Of a stretch of 64,000 bases of DNA, positions 59,526 through 64,000 are shown piece by piece. The DNA is from Colletotrichum lupini (Eukaryota; Ascomycota; Sordariomycetes; Glomerellales; Glomerellaceae). Under the pieces are notes generated by a model, which saw nothing but the letters and a program-made list of their open reading frames with translations, searched no databases and was not told where the DNA came from. How positions within the stretch are numbered: position 1 is the stretch's first letter; the number at the start of each line of letters is the position of its first letter. The DNA is taken from NCBI RefSeq assembly GCF_023278565.1, contig NC_064678.1:5270001-5334000 (forward strand), given 5' to 3'. The position numbers were made by a program, and so were the translations under genes.

Positions 59526-59734
59526 TATTAATAAGTATATAATATAAAGAAGAAGCTTATAAAGGCTAACTATTATTAGGGTTTAAAAAATAAATTACTA
59601 AAATCTACCCTTCTCTTAAAGTATACTACTAGCGCTCTATATATACTTAAGCTACTCTTTTATTATTTAGTCCCCCTTTTTATACCCCCTAAGCTATCCC
59701 TTAACTAACGAGGCCTAACCGGCGAGGCCTAATA
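59526..59734 (-). repeat. Gypsy LTR C (5' LTR)
   Basis: 209 bp, plus strand TATTAATAAGTATATAAT to GAGGCCTAATA, followed by TAATT. It is the least mutated of the three over its last 40 bases. Confidence 0.88.
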
Positions 59735-59739
59735 TAATT

Positions 59740-60075
59740 AAAAAAAAATATAATAATATATTAATATTACATATTTTAATAATTATAAGTTTATAAAGGT
59801 AATAGTAGAATAACTATATCTAATTTCAAGTTTAATTACTATAATAAGGAGTTAGTATTCCAGTCGATGCCCTTATATTTAAGGCTTCCTACATATTAAG
59901 GGGCTTTATTAGTATTAGTCCAGTACCTTTATTACTACTTAGTCTAAAATCTAAAAATCGGCAATAACCGATATCGTATATACGTACTATGTGCATAATT
60001 ACCTTAGTCACAATGTATCCGCAAAATAACTCATCGTTTTTTAGGAGCGTATCGAAACTCTCGGTACACTGCATT
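59740..60075 (+). repeat. Direct repeat copy 2, right part (RIP-mutated)
   Basis: Continues the alignment with copy 1 from 47150 onward, through CCAGTCGATGCCC to CGGTACACTGCATTT, with a few indels in the second half. It was separated from 52071-52118 by the Gypsy insertion. Confidence 0.78.
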
Positions 60076-60908
60076 TTAATTTTCAAAAGATATATATTCT
60101 CTTTAACATCTCTTTATCTAAGAGCAAAGCAGTCCTTATATCTTCAAAATTCACCCTGCCAAGTTATGATAGGTAATGACCAATCTACATCTAGCAACTG
60201 AGGTGCGTTTCAGCGGGCGGTTGAGATTATCACATAGGTAGTTTGGGCCAACAGGTGGCTTGAGAAAAAGAACAGCGGGCGTTTCGCTCCCAAGACCAGA
60301 GTTATGTGCACACAAATGTTCAAAGAGAAAGTTTCCCCGGTATTCTCAACACTGGCTGAAGGTGCAGATTTGTGCAGTACATTCCTGATAAGCCGTGAAT
60401 ACCTTCGAGGGCTTGATTCTTAGCGTCAAAACGAAGTTGCCTGAAGTTGTCCCGGATGCTTGGGTGCTTGTGGAGAGTGAACCCATCTTGAGCCCTTGAT
60501 ATTTCAGGTAGCTTAAATGAACGTAGCCCACACCGAGCTATCGTGTGATGTTCTTGATGTATTTGTTGACGCCCGAAGAAAACTTACTCTTTTGGTTTTG
60601 ACGACCTTCTGAAGAACGCAGTTAAGATAGTTATTTGCCTTCTTGAGAGTGACTCCCATACCAGACCAAATAGAAACACGATGGTCATTGTCAACCAAGG
60701 TAGCCATACGATGTCAGTCCACCTCAGGAGAGGGAGGCAAGTCAGGCAGCAAGCAAAAAGGTGATGTGAATCTCCGATACAGAAGTTGATATCACAAGGC
60801 GCGAAATATACAAAAAGATATGCGTCAATCGCTGACGGGAATTGAGCCCGACGTGGCTGGTGGGAGTTAGTTATTTGTCGGTATCGTGTACGATGGTTTG
60901 AATATGCT
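60076..60908. other. Intergenic, one doubtful spliced frame
   Basis: A minus-strand frame starting at 60707 (MATLVDNDHRVSIWSGMGV) could splice at GTAAGT near 60588 to a second exon, but neither possible continuation is recognisable. I do not call a gene. Confidence 0.4.
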
Positions 60909-60972
60909 TACGGGTCGAACCCACAACCTTGAGATTAAGAGTCTCACGCTCTACCGATTGAGCTAGCCGGGC
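60909..60972 (-). pseudogene. tRNA-Lys(CUU) pseudogene, 3' truncated
   Basis: From 60972 the minus strand reads acceptor GCCCGGC, D-arm GCTC..GAGC, anticodon stem and loop GAGACTCTTAATCTC (anticodon CTT) and the start of the T-arm, GTGGGTTCGACCC. The sequence then departs: the T-stem is incomplete and the 3' acceptor strand is absent. Confidence 0.85.
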
Positions 60973-62364
60973 AGACAAGTCTGACTTTGGCTGGTTGATG
61001 GAAAGACCGAGGATGGTAGAGATTAAATTTCGAATGTGAAAAATTGGTGGTATTGGTGGGATGGGGACGACAAAATTTGCATGCCCCGAAGCAAGCTCCA
61101 CCCGGAGGCTTCGGGTCGGCTCCGACACAGACCCAGTCCGCTTCCGGCACGGAGCCTTGGCAACTCAGTCAACTCGAAGAATGAGAGAAAAAGCGAAACC
61201 ACTATCACTTGTAGGTGATGTGGAACTTGGTCTCATGTGCAACCACCTTCCCTAGTTACCAGACCAGCTGGCATCACTTGATTTGACCCTTGAGCACAAC
61301 ATATTCAAACTCTCTCTCGAGTCTCTAGACCCGGCCTCAGTAAAACCGGGTCGACGTGTAGAATTTGTGATCTGAAGAAGTAGCGAGGTAATAATAGAAT
61401 CTCTCAATGTTCAATCAGTTGCTCCTTCCCGCCTGGTGGCCTGCCAGAGTGCCGGTCAGTGTGATAACTCACGAGTCTTGATACTATTTGTTCCTACTTT
61501 GATCTCAACTCAAGTTTCTACCAGGACGAATATTTGTTTCTAGCTTGAGTCTTCATTCTGTGGTATCATGGGGGAAAAGACTGTCCAAAGGAGATCGTAG
61601 AGTGAGATCTATCGCAGTAGTTAGGCTCGAGATTCAAACCAGATAATGGGTCTTCCGATTTTGAGATGAGGTCGATGCAAGGATGCTTCATCCTGTGTTG
61701 GTTTTTCGAGGCGACGCCGCTTTGTTGTTTTCTACTACAAACTTTTCTGAGGAGATGTCATTATCAGAGAGCAAATGCAGGCAATGAGTTATACCCGCAC
61801 TCGGTCAATGTTAGCCTTTCCACGACTCAAACGCGAGCGAATGACTCGGAGAATGCTGGCCATGGTCCTTCCATGACACCTGCCCACCAACTTGAAATCC
61901 AACACAGCGTGGGAAAACACGTTGCATGTAGTAACAGAGTGTTCAATGTTGTAAACCTACCTGACTACAGAGGACAATCGCACGGCATTCTTAGACATTA
62001 CCATCTCTCACACCAGTGCTTAGAATAACTGCCCAATTGCGTCGAGCAACTCTTCCGCAATCCTTCAATGCAATGATGTGCTCTGCCCCTTCGGGCCCCC
62101 TCGCGCCCTCGGATTCGCTGAATCCCATGCGTTGTGGGCTGTGTTGCGTTCAAACAGGCTTAGAGCGACCCCGCATGCTGAGCACGTCAGTGTATTTCGG
62201 TGGGAAAACTGGGGTTTCCGGGGCATATTATCCTCGGTCTCTTCCGGGTTCCGCATCCCGGTCCGCCGTTGAGTCTCGACAATGAAGTTTTGATGCAAGA
62301 GCCCCGCGGCGGTTGAGTTTCTCTTCAAACCTACGCCCTGTCAAACGGAGGAGACCGAGACACG
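60973..62364. other. Intergenic, upstream of the Zn2Cys6 gene
   Basis: About 1.4 kb of normal composition, probably including the transcription factor promoter. Frames at 61666-62028 and nearby have no recognisable motif. Confidence 0.45.
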
Positions 62365-64000
62365 ATGCCGAGCCCCAGTCCGGTCGCCGAACCTGAGCGG
62401 GCACCGATATCTAGACCCCGGTGCTTGACATGTAAGCGCCGAAAGGTAATTGAAGCATCCGCATTGTGGCCCTCCCGTTCCCGCCTCTGCACATGATGGG
62501 CAAGCATACTGACAATGGTCAGGTCAAATGCACTGGGGGTCCTGAACCATGTGAGAACTGTCGTCGACTAAGACTTGACTGTACATTCAACTACTCGGAA
62601 ATCTACCTGTCACCAGAAGTCCCGAATCCACAAGGACTTTCAGCCCCGACAGACGCGCTGACGGAAGCCGGGACCAAACGTCGGCGCATCGCGGCCGCAT
62701 GTACGGAGTGCCGTGTTCAAAAGGCGAAGTGCTCCGGTCATCGCCCGCAATGCTTCCATTGCAATCGGAGGAACCTATCATGTGTATATCCATCATCGGC
62801 ATCAAGGCGTAAGAGCAGACATGTCAGCGGACAACAGCAACAGTCTGCCTCTCCAGAATCAAGCAGCACTCTCAGCCAGCGCGCCTCCTATGAGGCAGAG
62901 TCTACACTGAACCAACGGTACGGCGTCGGCAGGGTATCTCTGAATACTGCCCTAGACCACGCTCTCCTCAGTACAGACGTGATCCGTCAGCATCTCGAGG
63001 CGTACTTTGACCACGTCTATCCAATAGGCCATGATTTCTTTCACCGGCCATCCGTAATGGAAGAATTTTATGCCGGAAAGCTACCGCCAATCCTTTGCAC
63101 ATCGATTTGCGCGACTGCAGCAATGTTCGTCTCCCGCTCGCGCGAGTCGCGAGTCCTATCCGTCCAGTGGGCTAAAGAAGTAGACGCCTACATTTTCGGC
63201 AACCTCAATGTCTTCAAGGTGCTCAACATCCAGCTTCTAATCCTCTCCATGTTTCAAAACTTCGCCTACAGGCAGTTCGGCAAGATGTGGCTGCTCATCA
63301 GCATGGCCGCGAGGTTAGCAGTCTCATTCCAACTCAACGACGAGAGACCAGCCGCTGAGAATGATACCACCGCCGCGCTCATCAAGCGTGAGTGTGAGCG
63401 GCGACTGGTGTGGCATGTGTGGAGTATGGATAAGATGCTCTCGGCGGGTCTGGATGAGTTCACCTCGTTGCCAGATCGGTGGATGAGGACTTCGTTACCG
63501 AACTCGGAGCATGCTTTCTGTCATGGGCTGATGAAGCCAACGGGCAGGCTAAGTGACGGTGTGGAGGCACTTGCATCTCATGAAGCTGGGCCTAATGCCT
63601 ACTTGATCATGCTATTGCCGCTTCGCTGTGAGATACTGCGGTAGGCATTTGGAAACCTTCCTTTCTTCAATGGCAAAGTTTTTACTGACGCCCACAGGTT
63701 AACAAAGAGAATCGTCATAGATAGTCACTCAGACCACTCTCCAGCAGCGGTCTCCAAAGCAGTCACAACCATGAAAGACCTACGTGACCGTTTACGATTC
63801 TTCCTCAAAAATACACCAAAACACCTACAACTGAGTGAGCTCAACATGTTCTCCCATTCAACCACATCAGAGTTCTCATCTTACCTCACTCTCAACTCGT
63901 GGTACCTCCAGTGCGCCTGCGACCTCTTCCGCGTCGCACTCCCAGCTGCGTACAGAGAGAGCGCATCGCCGAAATTCCTCGCGAGCGCCCCGCCAGACTT
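62365..64000 (+). CDS. Transcription factor with two Zn2Cys6 clusters (partial)
   Basis: Exons 62365-62445, 62523-63640 and 63698 to beyond the window, with introns of 77 and 57 nt (GTAATT..CAG and GTAGGC..CAG). The part seen is about 500 residues and lacks the C-terminus. Exon 1 ends CLTCKRRK and exon 2 starts VKCTGGPEPCENCRRLRLDC, making a first Zn2Cys6 cluster across the splice site. A second, CTECRVQKAKC..CFHCNRRNLSC, follows about 50 residues later. A Gln/Ser linker then leads to a fungal-specific transcription factor (middle homology) region, with LEAYFDHVYPIGHDFFHRPS, QLLILSMFQNFAYRQ and RLVWHVWSMDKMLSAGL. Most relatives have a single cluster. Target genes are unknown. The start at 62365 is needed to complete the first cluster. 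Confidence 0.88.

Larger units (their letters stand above)
52119..59734 (-). mobile_element. Gypsy LTR retrotransposon with three LTRs, RIP-degraded
   Basis: A 7,616-bp block bounded by the target duplication TAATT (52114-52118 and 59735-59739). It contains three 209-bp LTRs: 52119-52327, 52373-52581 and 59526-59734. On the minus strand it reads as Ty3/Gypsy: a degraded RT core IIYIIYLDNVLIYN (YLDD before RIP) at about 56890-56950. A polypurine tract, GGGGAGGGAGTACTT, precedes the leftmost LTR, fixing the orientation. The 45 bases between the two left LTRs repeat the internal sequence next to the second LTR, so the 3' LTR and its tract are duplicated in tandem. All frames carry many stops. 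Confidence 0.9.

Noticed and set aside
60346..60707. Two minus-strand frames that could splice into one small protein
   Set aside because: A GTAAGT/TAG intron is possible, but two alternative second exons are equally open and neither is recognised.

Overview
The window comes from a filamentous ascomycete (Pezizomycotina). Evidence: short spliceosomal introns of about 47-93 nt with GT..AG ends and CTAAC-type branch sites, a tRNA-Ile(AAU) with an intron after position 37, lignocellulose-degrading secreted enzymes, and long very AT-rich blocks with the mutational pattern of repeat-induced point mutation (RIP). A plant-associated or saprotrophic Sordariomycete is a reasonable guess, but the sequence does not fix the genus.

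Layout. 0.2-2.4 kb: a divergent mitochondrial succinyl-CoA ligase alpha-like gene and a small unknown gene. 3.4-5.3 kb: a RIP-degraded Fot1/pogo-like DNA transposon with 43-bp inverted repeats and TA duplications. 6.0-6.8 kb: a four-helix membrane protein of the DUF2456 type. 7.6-9.65 kb: a trypsin-fold serine-protease-like protein; a solo LTR sits one base upstream of its start codon. 10.5-27.9 kb: one host gene for a helical protein with a C-terminal membrane helix, cut into three pieces by two Copia retrotransposons in opposite orientations. Target duplications are exact, and removing the elements gives one continuous 396-codon frame with a single RIP-type nonsense codon. The first Copia carries a further candidate insertion inside its reverse transcriptase region.

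28.7-38.5 kb: a gene-dense, normal-composition stretch, all on the minus strand: a GH43 arabinan/xylan-active enzyme, a cellobiose dehydrogenase with a C-terminal cellulose-binding module, tRNA-Ile(AAU), and a TmpA-like membrane flavoprotein. 42.3-45.3 kb: a secreted copper amine oxidase gene interrupted by a 344-bp element with 61-bp LTRs, a primer-binding site and a polypurine tract but no coding capacity (a TRIM).

50.0-60.1 kb: an iron-dependent alcohol dehydrogenase/maleylacetate-reductase-like gene and a frameshifted, 3'-truncated isochorismatase-family gene, bracketed by two direct copies of a roughly 400-bp sequence. One copy looks intact. The other is full of C-to-T and G-to-A changes and is split by a RIP-degraded Gypsy element with three LTRs. 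60.9 kb: a 3'-truncated tRNA-Lys. 62.4 kb to the window end: a fungal transcription factor with two Zn2Cys6 clusters in tandem, cut by the window edge.

How the parts fit. The GH43 enzyme and the cellobiose dehydrogenase would act together on plant cell-wall polymers outside the cell. The protease-like gene and the membrane-helix gene form a divergent pair that may be a two-component system, now broken in this strain by transposons. Every abrupt AT-rich block is a transposon with definable ends; the host genes between them keep normal composition.
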